A program made the translations under genes and the position numbers. DNA of 64,000 nt from CAYXVJ01 sp050309435 (GTDB taxonomy: Bacteria > Bacillota > Clostridia > Saccharofermentanales > Fastidiosipilaceae). The notes beneath the pieces are model-generated. The model saw nothing but the letters and a program-made list of their open reading frames with translations. It ran no database searches and was not told where the DNA came from. This document shows, piece after piece, positions 16,713-26,724 of this stretch. The stretch is from positions 1 through 64,000 of the forward strand of contig JBNRMJ010000012.1 of assembly GCA_050309435.1 (NCBI GenBank). Direction: 5' to 3'. Numbering within the stretch: the stretch's first letter is position 1; each line of letters opens with the position of its first letter.

Positions 16713-18416
16713 TCAGAGTTTCTTGTCGTCCACCTGATCAAGCCATTTTTCTACGGGACCCAATGTCTTCTTGATGGTTCCCGGCTTGAACGGATTATCA
16801 AGATTGCCGAGTTCGACAAGTTCCAGGAAAGACTTGCTTCCGCCGGCACGGCATAGAGCCAGATAATCGGACCATGCCTCCTCATGTTTTCCTTCGGCCT
16901 GATCCTTTACCCAGAATTGCAGGGCAAGAACCTGGGCCAGCGTGTAATCAATATAGTAGAACGGCGAGGCAAAGATATGTCCCTGTCTCATCCACAGGCC
17001 ACCGCGCTCGAGATAATCGATACCGTCATAACTGCGGCCGGGCATATACTGATGTTCGAGTTCGCGCCAGCAGGCCTTTCTTTCGGCCGGAGTGGCGCTA
17101 GGATTCTCGTAAACCCAATGCTGGAAAGCATCGACGGTCACACCGTAGGGGATAAAGAGCAGGGCTCCGGACAGATGCATGAATTTATACTTCCCGACTT
17201 GATCGCCGAAGAACTTATCCATCCATGGCCAGGTGAAGAACTCCATGCTCATGGAGTGGATTTCGGCAGCTTCCATGGTGGGGAAAATGTATTCGGCAAC
17301 TTTGACTTGTTTGCCAGCTTCCCAGCACTGGAAAGCGTGTCCGGCTTCGTGGGTCAAGGTGTCGACATCGTCGCTCGTACCGTTGAAGTTGGCGAAAATA
17401 AAAGGTGTTTTGTGAGCCGGAATGTAAGTACAGTAACCGCCGCTTTCTTTACCGGGCTTGGCAATCAGGTCCAGCACCTCTTCATCGATCATATGGTCGA
17501 TGAAACGGGCGGTATCCGGCGAAAGTTCGTGATACATTGTTTTGGCTTGATCGAGCATCCAGGCGGCATCGCCCTGTGGTTTGGCGTTTCCGCTTTCGAA
17601 GTGGAATCCTTCGTCATAAAAATGCACTTTATCGAGTCCCAGACGGGCGGCTTGACGCTCGCGAAGCTTCGTGTGAAGAGGCACAAGTTCTTCTCTTACC
17701 TGACGACGATACTCCGCCACATCCTTGTGATCGTAGTCGGAGCGGCTCATACGCAGATAAGCGAGCTCGATGAAGTTCTCGAAGCCCATCTTTTTGGCCA
17801 TGCGATCGCGAACCCGGACCAGTTCGTCATAAATCCGGTCGAACTCTTCTTCGTTCTCTTCGAAGAACGAGAATTTCGCGGCGACGGCGGCCTTTCGCAC
17901 ATCACGATCTTGAGACTGGGTATACGGATCAATCTGAGCCAGAGTCAAAACCTTACCGTCGAATTCGATTTGTGCCGATGCAATCAGTTTGCCGTAACTC
18001 GAGGTCAGACGGTTTTCTTCCTGAAGTTCGGGAATAATCTCATCGGAGAACGAACGCTTCTGCATCTCGGCCAGACGGAAAAGCTGAGCACCGAAGCGAT
18101 CGATCAGACCGTCGCGATACGGGCTGTCCAGGAGAGTATTGTAAAAAGCTGTTACCAGACTCTGGGCCAGCGGCATCGTCTCGTCAACGAACTCCTGTTC
18201 GGCCTGATAGAAGGAATCACGGGTATCGATGCTGTAGCGAATCGATGCCAATGTAAACATGGACTGAACATGCAACTGCAGCTCGGCCAGTTTCTCCATT
18301 TCTCTGACCTGATCCTCTAGCGAAGTCGCTTCGCGAAAATTCGTTAAGGCCAGGTTCCACATCTCTGTAAACTTATCGAAATCCGGTCGTTCATATTTGT
18401 AATCTTGAAATGCCAT
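16713..18416 (-). CDS. M3-family oligoendopeptidase (PepF-like)
   Basis: A 567-residue zinc metallopeptidase of family M3. The catalytic HEAGH (HExxH) sits at about residue 350 inside DTLTHEAGHAFQ, with the third ligand expected in EIHSMSMEFF about 30 residues on. M3 peptidases degrade cytosolic oligopeptides, often those taken up or released by other proteases. The length matches the shorter pz-peptidase/oligoendopeptidase F subgroup. The gene is monocistronic with its own terminator, divergent from transketolase. Confidence 0.9.
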   Translation of the reverse strand: MAFQDYKYERPDFDKFTEMWNLALTNFREATSLEDQVREMEKLAELQLHVQSMFTLASIRYSIDTRDSFYQAEQEFVDETMPLAQSLVTAFYNTLLDSPYRDGLIDRFGAQLFRLAEMQKRSFSDEIIPELQEENRLTSSYGKLIASAQIEFDGKVLTLAQIDPYTQSQDRDVRKAAVAAKFSFFEENEEEFDRIYDELVRVRDRMAKKMGFENFIELAYLRMSRSDYDHKDVAEYRRQVREELVPLHTKLRERQAARLGLDKVHFYDEGFHFESGNAKPQGDAAWMLDQAKTMYHELSPDTARFIDHMIDEEVLDLIAKPGKESGGYCTYIPAHKTPFIFANFNGTSDDVDTLTHEAGHAFQCWEAGKQVKVAEYIFPTMEAAEIHSMSMEFFTWPWMDKFFGDQVGKYKFMHLSGALLFIPYGVTVDAFQHWVYENPSATPAERKACWRELEHQYMPGRSYDGIDYLERGGLWMRQGHIFASPFYYIDYTLAQVLALQFWVKDQAEGKHEEAWSDYLALCRAGGSKSFLELVELGNLDNPFKPGTIKKTLGPVEKWLDQVDDKKL

Positions 18417-18591
18417 TTCAGTGCTCCTTTATTAGGCTGTCATTTCTTTGTAAAAGATATGCTTAGTCTAACATCACGTTATCTTGGAAGCCAGAACTTT
18501 GTGTTACTATATGAATGATTGAAAAAAATTGAGTGTGCTCCGCAAAAGACTTCGAATCGGGGCAGAAACACTGATTTACGGAGGATTATTT

Positions 18592-20586
18592 ATGGGGACT
18601 GATGCTAATAAAGTCTTGGCGATGAACGCCGTGCGCGTTTTGTCGATCGACGGAGTTCAGGCAGCCAATTCCGGACATCCGGGTTTACCTTTGGGTGCTG
18701 CTCCGATGGCTTTCGAATTATGGGCGAATCATCGCAAGCACAACCCGGCCGATCCGAACTGGATTAACCGGGACCGCTTCATTTTGAGTGCGGGTCACGG
18801 ATCCATGCTGATCTACAGTTTGCTGCATTTGTTCGGTTATGACATGACCATCGATGATTTGAAAGCTTTCCGCAGCTTTGACAGCCGTACTCCCGGTCAT
18901 CCCGAATATGGTCACACGGCAGGTGTCGATGCAACTACCGGCCCCTTGGGTCAGGGTATCGCCATGGCCGTCGGTGTCGCTCTGGCCGAAAGACATCTGG
19001 CTTCTCGTTTGAATAAAGCCGCTTATCCCTTGATTGATCACTATACTTACACGATCGTCGGCGACGGCTGTTTGATGGAAGGTGTTTCCAGTGAAGCTTC
19101 AAGTCTGGCGGCGACTTTGAAGCTTGGTAAACTGATCGCTCTTTATGACAGTAACAACATCACGATCGACGGTTCGACGGATGTGTCCTTTACCGAGGAC
19201 GTAGCAGCCCGTTACCGTGCTTACGGCTGGCAGGTTCTTGAAGTCAAGGATGCCAATGACATGGAAGCCATCGGCGAGGCGATCGAACAGGCCAAGCTGG
19301 ATTCCGAGCGCCCCTCCATGATCATTGTTTATTCGACCATCGGTTATGGTTCGCCGCTGGCCGGCAGCGAGAAGACACATGGTTCTCCTCTGGGACCCGA
19401 TAACGTTCTGGCTACACGTCGCGCTCTCAACTGGCCCTTGGACGAAGCCTTCGCCGTTCCGGAAGAAGTTTACGCTTACATGGACAATCTGAAAGATAAG
19501 CTGCTAAATCCTTACGATGCCTGGCAGGAGATGGTCGAGCGCTTCAAGAGCGAGTTTGCCGAAGACGCCAGACTCTTCGATCAACTGACCTCCGGAGAGA
19601 TCCCGGAGCTTGTGGAAGATGATGCATTCTATGCGTTTGAAGGCAAGCTTGCGACCCGTAAAACTTCGGAGACCATGATTAACCGTATTGCCGCACAGCT
19701 GCCCAACTGGGTAGGCGGCTCTGCCGACCTGGCCGGTTCCAACTTGACAACCATCAAGACCGATTCCTTTATGTCGCCCGCCGATTACAGCGGTCGCAAT
19801 ATTCATTTCGGCGTACGCGAATTCGCGATGGCCGCGATCACGAATGGTCTGGCTCTGCATTCCGGTTTACGTCCCTACTGCGCCACCTTCCTGATCTTCT
19901 CGGATTACCTGAAGGCAGCTACCCGCCTGTCTGCCTTGATGCAGGTCCCCGTTACTTACGTATTGACCCACGACTCCATCGGTGTCGGTGAAGACGGTCC
20001 TACCCACGAGCCCATCGAACAGCTGGCGATGCTTCGTGCCACGCCCGGTCTCTATGTCTTCCGCCCTGCCGACGGTCCGGAAACAGCTGCGGCTTATGCC
20101 TTTGCTTTGAGTCAGAAGAAACCCGTGGCTCTCGCGCTTTCGCGTCAGAATCTGCCAACTCTGCCCGGTACCGGCGCAGCGGCCAAACGCGGTGCTTATG
20201 TACTTCGTGATGCCCAACTGGCCGAAGGCGAGCTGCCCGAGATCATTTTGATGGCATCCGGTTCCGAAGTATTCAAGGCTGTCGAGGCGTTTGACACGCT
20301 TACCGCCGAAGGTGTTAAAGCCAGAGTCGTTTCCATACCCTCCATGGAGCTCTTCTGCGAGCAGGATGCAGCATATCAGGAAGAAGTTCTTCCCAAGGCT
20401 GTTCGCAAACGCGTGGCGATGGAAGCCGGCGCAACGCAGCCCTGGTATCGTTTCACGGGTCTGGACGGTGTTGTCCTGGGTATTGATCGTTTCGGTAACT
20501 CCGCCCCGGGCGATGTCATCTTCGAAGCATACGGCATCACCACAGCCAAGTTGCTGGAAGCCGCACGCAACTTGCTGGCCGAGTAA
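18592..20586 (+). CDS. tkt: Transketolase
   Basis: A 664-residue full-length transketolase, moving two-carbon ketol units in the pentose phosphate pathway with thiamine diphosphate and Mg2+. Motifs include SAGHGSMLIYSLLH, the diphosphate site GDGCLMEG with NNIT further on, and the second-domain EFAMAAITNG and HDSIGVGEDGPTHEP. The start is the ATG at 18592 with GGAGG 7 nt before it; upstream in-frame codons lack an RBS. A strong terminator follows. The gene stands alone, with no transaldolase beside it. Confidence 0.95.
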   Translation: MGTDANKVLAMNAVRVLSIDGVQAANSGHPGLPLGAAPMAFELWANHRKHNPADPNWINRDRFILSAGHGSMLIYSLLHLFGYDMTIDDLKAFRSFDSRTPGHPEYGHTAGVDATTGPLGQGIAMAVGVALAERHLASRLNKAAYPLIDHYTYTIVGDGCLMEGVSSEASSLAATLKLGKLIALYDSNNITIDGSTDVSFTEDVAARYRAYGWQVLEVKDANDMEAIGEAIEQAKLDSERPSMIIVYSTIGYGSPLAGSEKTHGSPLGPDNVLATRRALNWPLDEAFAVPEEVYAYMDNLKDKLLNPYDAWQEMVERFKSEFAEDARLFDQLTSGEIPELVEDDAFYAFEGKLATRKTSETMINRIAAQLPNWVGGSADLAGSNLTTIKTDSFMSPADYSGRNIHFGVREFAMAAITNGLALHSGLRPYCATFLIFSDYLKAATRLSALMQVPVTYVLTHDSIGVGEDGPTHEPIEQLAMLRATPGLYVFRPADGPETAAAYAFALSQKKPVALALSRQNLPTLPGTGAAAKRGAYVLRDAQLAEGELPEIILMASGSEVFKAVEAFDTLTAEGVKARVVSIPSMELFCEQDAAYQEEVLPKAVRKRVAMEAGATQPWYRFTGLDGVVLGIDRFGNSAPGDVIFEAYGITTAKLLEAARNLLAE

Positions 20587-20623
20587 ACTCTGTTTGCATC
20601 GCTAAACTTTTCGATATGAACTA

Positions 20624-20664
20624 AGTCCCCGATTCCGCATACTGTTTGCAGAATCGGGGCTTTT
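20624..20664 (+). terminator. Terminator of tkt
   Basis: A stem of GCCCCGATTC.GCA type with a T-rich loop, followed by TTTTCTTT. Confidence 0.85.
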
Positions 20665-20776
20665 CTTTCCTCCTTTTGACTTTCGGCTGAAATAGCAGTT
20701 TTTGACATGATTAATTTGGCTAAATGAGATATGCTGATCCTAGCGCATCAGGAAAGCAGGTAAACGACTTTTAAGC

Positions 20777-21500
20777 ATGATCGTTTACCGTAACTTCATT
20801 TCTGATTCTCTTTGCCACTTTAAATAACGAGAAACGATCCGCTTATCTGAATGCACGAAAAGATGCGAAGTCCCTGGCGGAAATCATCGATTCCGTCGCC
20901 AATCAAGTGACAAGGATTGAGAACGGACAGGTCTTTCCGATCTACTATCCGGAGAAATGGATGGATCTCTATACGAGTTGCTCGATCTACTTAAAATATG
21001 ACTATCTGGAGTATTTACTCTTCTAGTTTGATATTGCCAATAAAATCAATGCCTGTCTCGCAGCACAAGATCAGGAGGCTCTCTCCGAGCTTTTAATCTT
21101 CCACCGAAAATCCATGACGGACTGGACATCTGATTTTGATATTACGACGATTCGCTTGAATCTCTCGCGTTTCGCGGCCGGTCTAAAGGAGGAAAAGCCC
21201 TGGAAGCAGGACCACAGACATCTTGATTTCCTCGATTACTTCCTCGATCGCTATACAGCCCTCGTCAAAGAGCTGACGGTAGACTTCTTACGTGCCAACA
21301 ACGGCAGATGTAAAGCGCATGATGCAGCCGAAACAGTTATGCACAGACTTCGCGAAGAGATCAACCCGGTGATAGAAAGGCATAAAGCGGCATTTGGGCA
21401 TAATAAAGCTGTACTCAATGCCATATCGAAGGTCTACTTCAGTCTCGATCACGATGATCCCTTCAGCTTTACCTGGGGGATGCTTCACTTACATGATTAG
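20777..21500 (+). pseudogene. Broken gene of unknown function
   Basis: One reading frame runs from about 20781 to 21500, apart from a TAG at 21024-21026, and lacks an in-frame start. A short frame opened by ATG at 20777 stops near 20825 just where the main frame becomes credible, so one frameshift (near 20820) and one nonsense mutation would restore about 240 residues. The encoded sequence is helical and charged, for example DFLDYFLDRYTALVKELTVD and, upstream of the stop, YLNARKDAKSLAEIIDSVA. No conserved domain is recognised. The intact 3' part (from ATG 21114, 128 residues) could still be made, but no good RBS precedes it. A terminator follows the stop codon. Confidence 0.6.
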
Positions 21501-21510
21501 AACCGGCACT

Positions 21511-21554
21511 AAAAAGTCGACTCCTCTGCATAGCGGCAGACAAGTCGACTTTTC
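21511..21554. terminator. Bidirectional terminator
   Basis: The stem AAAAGTCGACT/AAGTCGACTTTT, between the broken gene and the convergent gene at 21584. Confidence 0.75.
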
Positions 21555-21583
21555 TTATATCTCTTATAGACTTTCTATCAAGA

Positions 21584-22450
21584 TTAAACTTCGACTACGT
21601 GACCGAAAGCAGCTTGTTTCGGGTTCGGGCTGGAGCGTTTTTCGATATTGGGGAAGCGTCTTTCGATTGCCGCCAGCGAGATCTCGACGTCCTCGTGGAC
21701 TTCATCGGCATTGAAACATCCGACCGTCACCATATCCGTCTCGCGAATCGTATTCCAGACAAAATTCAAACCGACATAAGGCGTGCAGCGCCCTGCTGCC
21801 ATGGATTTGATGGTCATGACCGGTTTCCTGGCATTGTTGATGATAGACGCCACGGTTTCGATTTCGACTTGCATCAGGAAACCCATGCAGTTGTAGATCT
21901 GGATGTAGGTTTCGATATCGTAATTATTTTTGTCCGAGTAGACGATTAACTCCGGCATATGAGCCGAGAGACCGGGAATCATGCCTTCCTCGCGGATCAT
22001 CTTCGTATAGTCATCCAGACGATCCAGTGTCTCTGTTACCCTGTTAACCAGTTTTTCAGCACTGGAATGATGTATCAGGCAGAACGTCGAACCGATGGCC
22101 GCACTCTGTTTAATGGCCGCTCTGGCTTCGGCCCGGGCCTCATCGCTGTCGGCGACATCGATAATCGGGGTGTCGACGATGATTAACTTCTTACCGCTTT
22201 TCTCTTCGGCATATCGAATTGCTTCCTGCATAATGGGCTGCTGGCTGATCGGACCCATAATCGTATCGATACCGTAGCTTAAGAAAGCGTCCAGCACCGG
22301 GAACATACTCTCGGGATCCGGATACTGCTGCTTGATACGATCGTCAGCGGCTTTACCGGTATGGCTCCAGCCGAGCAACCAGTTGGTACCGATCAGCATA
22401 CGGGATAATGAAACACCAGCTACATCGGTTCTCGGAAATAACTGCTTCAT
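21584..22450 (-). CDS. Conserved protein of unknown function, probably a TIM barrel
   Basis: A 288-residue soluble protein that I cannot name. Strand-like stretches spaced about 30 residues apart (KLIIVDTPI, STFCLIHHS, GMIPGLSAHM, GFLMQVEIET, PVMTIKSMAAG, MVTVGCF) suggest a beta/alpha barrel, perhaps a distant aldo/keto-reductase or sugar-isomerase relative. LIHHSS and MTIKSMAAGRC look like active-site segments but no catalytic set is certain. The start at 22450 is supported by AGGAGG 6 nt upstream; an upstream in-frame start at 22483 has none. Downstream lies a bidirectional terminator. Confidence 0.65.
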   Translation of the reverse strand: MKQLFPRTDVAGVSLSRMLIGTNWLLGWSHTGKAADDRIKQQYPDPESMFPVLDAFLSYGIDTIMGPISQQPIMQEAIRYAEEKSGKKLIIVDTPIIDVADSDEARAEARAAIKQSAAIGSTFCLIHHSSAEKLVNRVTETLDRLDDYTKMIREEGMIPGLSAHMPELIVYSDKNNYDIETYIQIYNCMGFLMQVEIETVASIINNARKPVMTIKSMAAGRCTPYVGLNFVWNTIRETDMVTVGCFNADEVHEDVEISLAAIERRFPNIEKRSSPNPKQAAFGHVVEV

Positions 22451-22610
22451 AGACTGCCTCCTAAAACACGATTCGATTGACACGAATCTGTTTATTACGA
22501 TTTTTCTTCAGTATACCCGTAGCGATAGGTGACAATCAACTCGAAACTTAACACGCCCTGCTTCATTCTTGTCATTTATGCGATCCGGTGAAAAGCCAAA
22601 CGAGACTAAA

Positions 22611-22639
22611 AAGGAGCCTCACATGCTGTGAAGCTCCTT
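22611..22639 (-). terminator. Terminator of the secDF operon
   Basis: The stem AAGGAGC.TCAC/GTGA.GCTCCTT, followed by TTTTTAG on the minus strand. Confidence 0.8.
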
Positions 22640-22671
22640 AGTAAGAAGTTAGTAAATCGAAAAACTACGAC

Positions 22672-24957
22672 TTAAGCGGATGCTTTCCGATCCCGCTTTT
22701 TCCACTGCGCCCAGAACGGCGATGCCATGAAGATCGTCGAATAAGAACCGGCAGCGATACCGATCATCATCGGCAGAGCAAACTCGCGGACACTCTCGAT
22801 ACCGTAAGCGGCGGCGAAGACAAATGCGATTGCCACAGCCACAAAGGCACAAAGCGAGGTATGAATCGAGCGGCTCAGCGACTGGTGAATCGACAAGTTG
22901 ACGTTATCGACAATCGGCATCTTACCGCTGATCTTCGCATTTTCACGGATACGGTCATAAATGACGATGGTGTCATTGACCGACCAACCCAGGATCGAGA
23001 GTACGACGGCAATAACATTATCGTTCAGAGCCGAACGCATTACGACGAAAACCAGGAAGGCGATAATGACGTCATGGAAGAGAGCCAATAAGGCAAAGAC
23101 ACCAGCCGACGGTCCGGAAATTGTACGGAAACGAATCCAGACATAGGCCACAATCAGAATCGAAGCGATCAAGACGGCCAGTATACCGCGGGTCAGCATC
23201 TCGCGACCGATAAAAGGATCGACCGTCTGAATATCTTCGGCCTCGATCTTCGAATCGGGATAGGCTTTAACAAGTGTTTCGCGTATGAGCTGCTGATCTT
23301 CAACGCTAAGACTCTCGGTTCCCGCGACCTGAACGATCAGAGATGTGGTGGACGAAGCGAAGTCTTCCGTGACTTGAGCCGTTACCGGCTGTCCCAGAGC
23401 ATCCTCGATCAGATTTTCGGCTTCCGTGGCATCAAGCTCGCCTTCATATCCGTACTGCAGGATGCTGCCGCCGCGGAAAGATATATCGAGTTCCACGCCG
23501 TTTACGATGCCGAAGCCTACACCAACCACTACCAGCACAACACTGATAATTAAAGAGGCATAACGATTACGGAAGAAATTGAAGCGTTTCTTCGCCGCAT
23601 AATTGTCGGCTTCCAGATTGGGCTTCACAGACTCCGGGCGTCCGGTTTCGGCATTCTGAACAGTCTTCACGCCAAAGAACCAGGGCTTGCGCAGTCCGTC
23701 AAACTGAACCAGGGAGCGGGTCATGAAATGAGACAACCATGCACCGCAGATCAGGTTCAAGACCACACCGGCCAGGAGCGAGTAACCAAACGACAGAAGC
23801 GAACCGGAGCCGAAGAAAATCAGACAAGCAGCGGCAATCGCGACCGTGACGTTACCGTCCAGAATCGACGAGAACGCGCGATCATAACCAACTTCGACGG
23901 CCTGACGAATCGGTGTGCCTCCGCGGACTTCTTCTCGGATGCGTTCGGATACGATGACGTTCGCGTCAACACCCATACCGATCGACAAGATAATACCGGC
24001 AATACCCTGCATCGTAAGTGTCTGCTGCGGGATCGAAATCGCCAGCAAGATACCGACGACCTGAGCCAGAAGCGAGAAACAGGCAACGAAACCGGATAAA
24101 CGGAAATTCAAAAGCAAGTAAACGCAGAGGAAGAGGAAAGCAACCAGACCGGCCTGAATCATGACCATCAGAGCCTGACTGCCCATCTGAGGGCTGATCG
24201 AACGCGTCGAGATAGCCTCAATAGCAAAGGGAAGCGCACCGGCATTGATTTGATTTGCTAGCTGGACGGCTGCTTCGGGGGTGTCCATACCGGAAATGAT
24301 TGCCGTACCGTCTGTGATCTGGTCGCGCACGGTCGCTTCATTGATCACGACATCATCCATCTTGGTGATGATCAGCTTTCCAAGCAACTCCTTCGTGGCT
24401 TCGGCAAACTTTTCCCGACCCGAATCCTTTAACTTCAACTGAACGACATTCTGCGAGATCGTACCTTGAGACTGAATACCGCCTACGGCGAAATCCACAT
24501 CAGAACCTTCCAGGATGACATTACCGTCTTCGTCTTCGAAGGTCAAACGAGCTGTGGCTCCGAGCTCGGCAATCGCCTTCTCGGGATTAAAGTCGGTCTC
24601 GTCCGAACGCCAGGGATAACGCACCGTGATGCGTCCGCCCGTACTTGAAGGAATGATCTCTCTGTCGTAGATGGAAAGATTATCCAAACGGGTTTCCATG
24701 ATCTGCTGTACGGCAGCCATTTGCTCGTCGGTCGGATTATCATAATCCGCCGGTACGAAGACCGCTTCCACACCGCCACGGATATCGATACCGTAACGCA
24801 TATCACGTGCACCGTAAAGTGCGTAGTAACCGCCTGTGGGGTTCGGGATCCTCAAGCCCGAGAACGTGAACAATGTCATTAAAAGGACAATCAGGGTCAG
24901 TACGAAGAACGTCTTCTTACTGCCCTTATACTTGGCAAAGGTACGGCGTCTCGCCAT
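22672..24957 (-). CDS. secDF: Fused protein translocase subunit SecDF
   Basis: A 761-residue SecD-SecF fusion, an RND-type membrane protein that uses the proton gradient to pull secreted proteins out of SecYEG. The SecD half (about 1-440) has segment 1, the P1 domain with RYGIDIRGG, and segments 2-6 with the conserved GMGVDANVIVSERIREE. The SecF half (about 460-750) has VELDISFRGGS and the equivalent GWSVNDTIVIYDRIREN. ATG at 24957 is preferred: AAAGG lies 11 nt upstream, while the GTG at 24966 is only 2 nt from it. It is last in a minus-strand run starting at yigZ; a 136-bp gap from malQ may hold its own promoter. Confidence 0.95.
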   Translation of the reverse strand: MARRRTFAKYKGSKKTFFVLTLIVLLMTLFTFSGLRIPNPTGGYYALYGARDMRYGIDIRGGVEAVFVPADYDNPTDEQMAAVQQIMETRLDNLSIYDREIIPSSTGGRITVRYPWRSDETDFNPEKAIAELGATARLTFEDEDGNVILEGSDVDFAVGGIQSQGTISQNVVQLKLKDSGREKFAEATKELLGKLIITKMDDVVINEATVRDQITDGTAIISGMDTPEAAVQLANQINAGALPFAIEAISTRSISPQMGSQALMVMIQAGLVAFLFLCVYLLLNFRLSGFVACFSLLAQVVGILLAISIPQQTLTMQGIAGIILSIGMGVDANVIVSERIREEVRGGTPIRQAVEVGYDRAFSSILDGNVTVAIAAACLIFFGSGSLLSFGYSLLAGVVLNLICGAWLSHFMTRSLVQFDGLRKPWFFGVKTVQNAETGRPESVKPNLEADNYAAKKRFNFFRNRYASLIISVVLVVVGVGFGIVNGVELDISFRGGSILQYGYEGELDATEAENLIEDALGQPVTAQVTEDFASSTTSLIVQVAGTESLSVEDQQLIRETLVKAYPDSKIEAEDIQTVDPFIGREMLTRGILAVLIASILIVAYVWIRFRTISGPSAGVFALLALFHDVIIAFLVFVVMRSALNDNVIAVVLSILGWSVNDTIVIYDRIRENAKISGKMPIVDNVNLSIHQSLSRSIHTSLCAFVAVAIAFVFAAAYGIESVREFALPMMIGIAAGSYSTIFMASPFWAQWKKRDRKASA

Positions 24958-25093
24958 ATATGTCACAACCTTTCTTCATCAAAGTGCCGGACGATCCGAT
25001 GAACCATCCGGCATTGCAACAATCATTCTACCAGAATCTATCCCTCATGCCTCATTAAAATTAAAATATGAGCAAAGTTTTGAGATATGGCGG

Positions 25094-26674
25094 CTAGAAA
25101 AGAATATTCGGCACGACTTCGCTGCTCAGAACATTTCCCAAATGCTCCTCTTCTCTGGCCTGAACAACAAGATTAAAGCGCTCGTACAGCTTATTGATAT
25201 GCCTGATCCAGCCGATATCAAGCTGGTCAAATGCTTCATAAGTCAGACGAAAACGCCACTGACCCTCTTCTACTCCCGGCACATTCATGCGGGTATCGGA
25301 TCCGAAACCCAAAAGATCCTGAATCGGCACACAGGCAAATTTAGCCGGCGTGGACCAAAGGTATTTTATAAAGGCACGGCATCCGGGACTGTAAACACCA
25401 CCGGGACTCCAGTCCTTATCCGGCGGGAAATTAATGTAATCCAAAGCCCGGCGACGTTCGGCTTCGCCGGCTTCCCAGAGCCATCCGAGCAGGGTATTGT
25501 TATCGTGCGTGCCTGTATATGCACAGAGATTTTCATGATAATGATGAGGCAGGGTCGTTCCGTCGCTATCCGCCTGGAAAGCAAATTGCAGCACCATCAT
25601 GCCGGGAAATCCGCTTTCCTTCAAAAGATCCCTGACGCCTTCCGTAATCTGGCCCAGATCCTCGGCTACGATGTTGACCGCGCCCAAAGTCTCGCGAACC
25701 CGGTTAAAGAGCTTCATACCGGGTCCTTTTCGCCACTCGCCGTTAATGGCTGTTTTACTTGTCGCCGGGACTGCCCAGTAAGCCTCGAAACCACGGAAGT
25801 GATCGATGCGCAACAAGTCATACAGATCCAGCGAGGCCGCGATCCGGGAAATCCACCAGCGGTATCCGCTCTTTTCCATCGTCTGCCAGTCGTAAATGGC
25901 ATTACCCCAGAGCTGGCCTTCCGCGGCAAAGTAATCCGGCGGTACGCCTGCCACCACAGTCGGCTGTAAATTCTCGTCCAGTAAAAACAGCTCGGAATGA
26001 GACCAGACCTCCACGCTGTCCGTGGCCACATAAAAAGCAATATCGCCGAAAATCTGCAGACCCAGGCTGTTGATATAGCCTTTTAGCTCATGCCATTGAT
26101 CCCAGAATAACCACTGCGTGAAAATGATGTAGTCTATTTCATCCTGATGTTCGGCTTTGAACACTTGCAAGGCATCATAATCGTGACGGCGCAGATCTTC
26201 GTCCGGCCATTCCATCCAAGGCAGATTACCGTAATAATCGCGAATAGCAACAAAGAGGGCATAATCCATCACCCAATCCGAGTGCTTCACGAAGGCCTTG
26301 ATTTTTTCCTTAACAGAATCGCTTAAACGGGAATACGCCAAACGCAGAAAACGCCTGCTGTTTTCTTTGGCAAAAGCATAGTCTGTAGAATACGGGGAAC
26401 CGTGATAGTAAAAAAACGGCAGTTCATGTTCCTCGAGTAAACCGTCTTTTACCATTTCCCGCGGATCAATCAGAGCAGTATGACCCGCGAAAGCAGAGAA
26501 GGACTGGTAGGGAGAATCCTGAAGCGGCTCCAGAAGAGGAAGCACCTGCCAGTAGGTAAAACCCGCTTCGGCCATCCCGGCGGCAAAACGCCTGGCATCC
26601 TCACCCATCGTTCCGATCCCAAAAGGACCCGGTAAAGAAGTCAAATGCATCAATACGGCACTAGATCTTAACAT
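25094..26674 (-). CDS. malQ: 4-alpha-glucanotransferase
   Basis: A 526-residue GH77 enzyme (amylomaltase/disproportionating enzyme) that transfers maltosyl and longer glucan units between oligosaccharides in maltodextrin or glycogen metabolism. Visible motifs: LLRIDHFRGFEAYWAVP with the nucleophile Asp, VAEDLG with the general acid/base Glu, and YTGTHDNNT with the stabilising Asp. The chosen ATG at 26674 begins at the usual family N-terminus (MLRSSAVLMHLTSLP) with GGAGG 10 nt upstream. No glycogen phosphorylase or maltose genes adjoin; neighbours are unrelated. Confidence 0.93.
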   Translation of the reverse strand: MLRSSAVLMHLTSLPGPFGIGTMGEDARRFAAGMAEAGFTYWQVLPLLEPLQDSPYQSFSAFAGHTALIDPREMVKDGLLEEHELPFFYYHGSPYSTDYAFAKENSRRFLRLAYSRLSDSVKEKIKAFVKHSDWVMDYALFVAIRDYYGNLPWMEWPDEDLRRHDYDALQVFKAEHQDEIDYIIFTQWLFWDQWHELKGYINSLGLQIFGDIAFYVATDSVEVWSHSELFLLDENLQPTVVAGVPPDYFAAEGQLWGNAIYDWQTMEKSGYRWWISRIAASLDLYDLLRIDHFRGFEAYWAVPATSKTAINGEWRKGPGMKLFNRVRETLGAVNIVAEDLGQITEGVRDLLKESGFPGMMVLQFAFQADSDGTTLPHHYHENLCAYTGTHDNNTLLGWLWEAGEAERRRALDYINFPPDKDWSPGGVYSPGCRAFIKYLWSTPAKFACVPIQDLLGFGSDTRMNVPGVEEGQWRFRLTYEAFDQLDIGWIRHINKLYERFNLVVQAREEEHLGNVLSSEVVPNILF

Positions 26675-26724
26675 AGAGCATGTTCCTCCAAACGGCTGTT
26701 TCGGCGCGTCTTTTATCATCGAGA

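Noticed and set aside
16884..18320. 478-codon plus-strand reading frame
   Set aside because: It is antisense to the M3 peptidase with its intact HEAGH motif; long antisense frames are common opposite conserved genes here.
24836..25969. 377-codon plus-strand reading frame
   Set aside because: It is antisense to the secDF start and malQ; no RBS or domain features.
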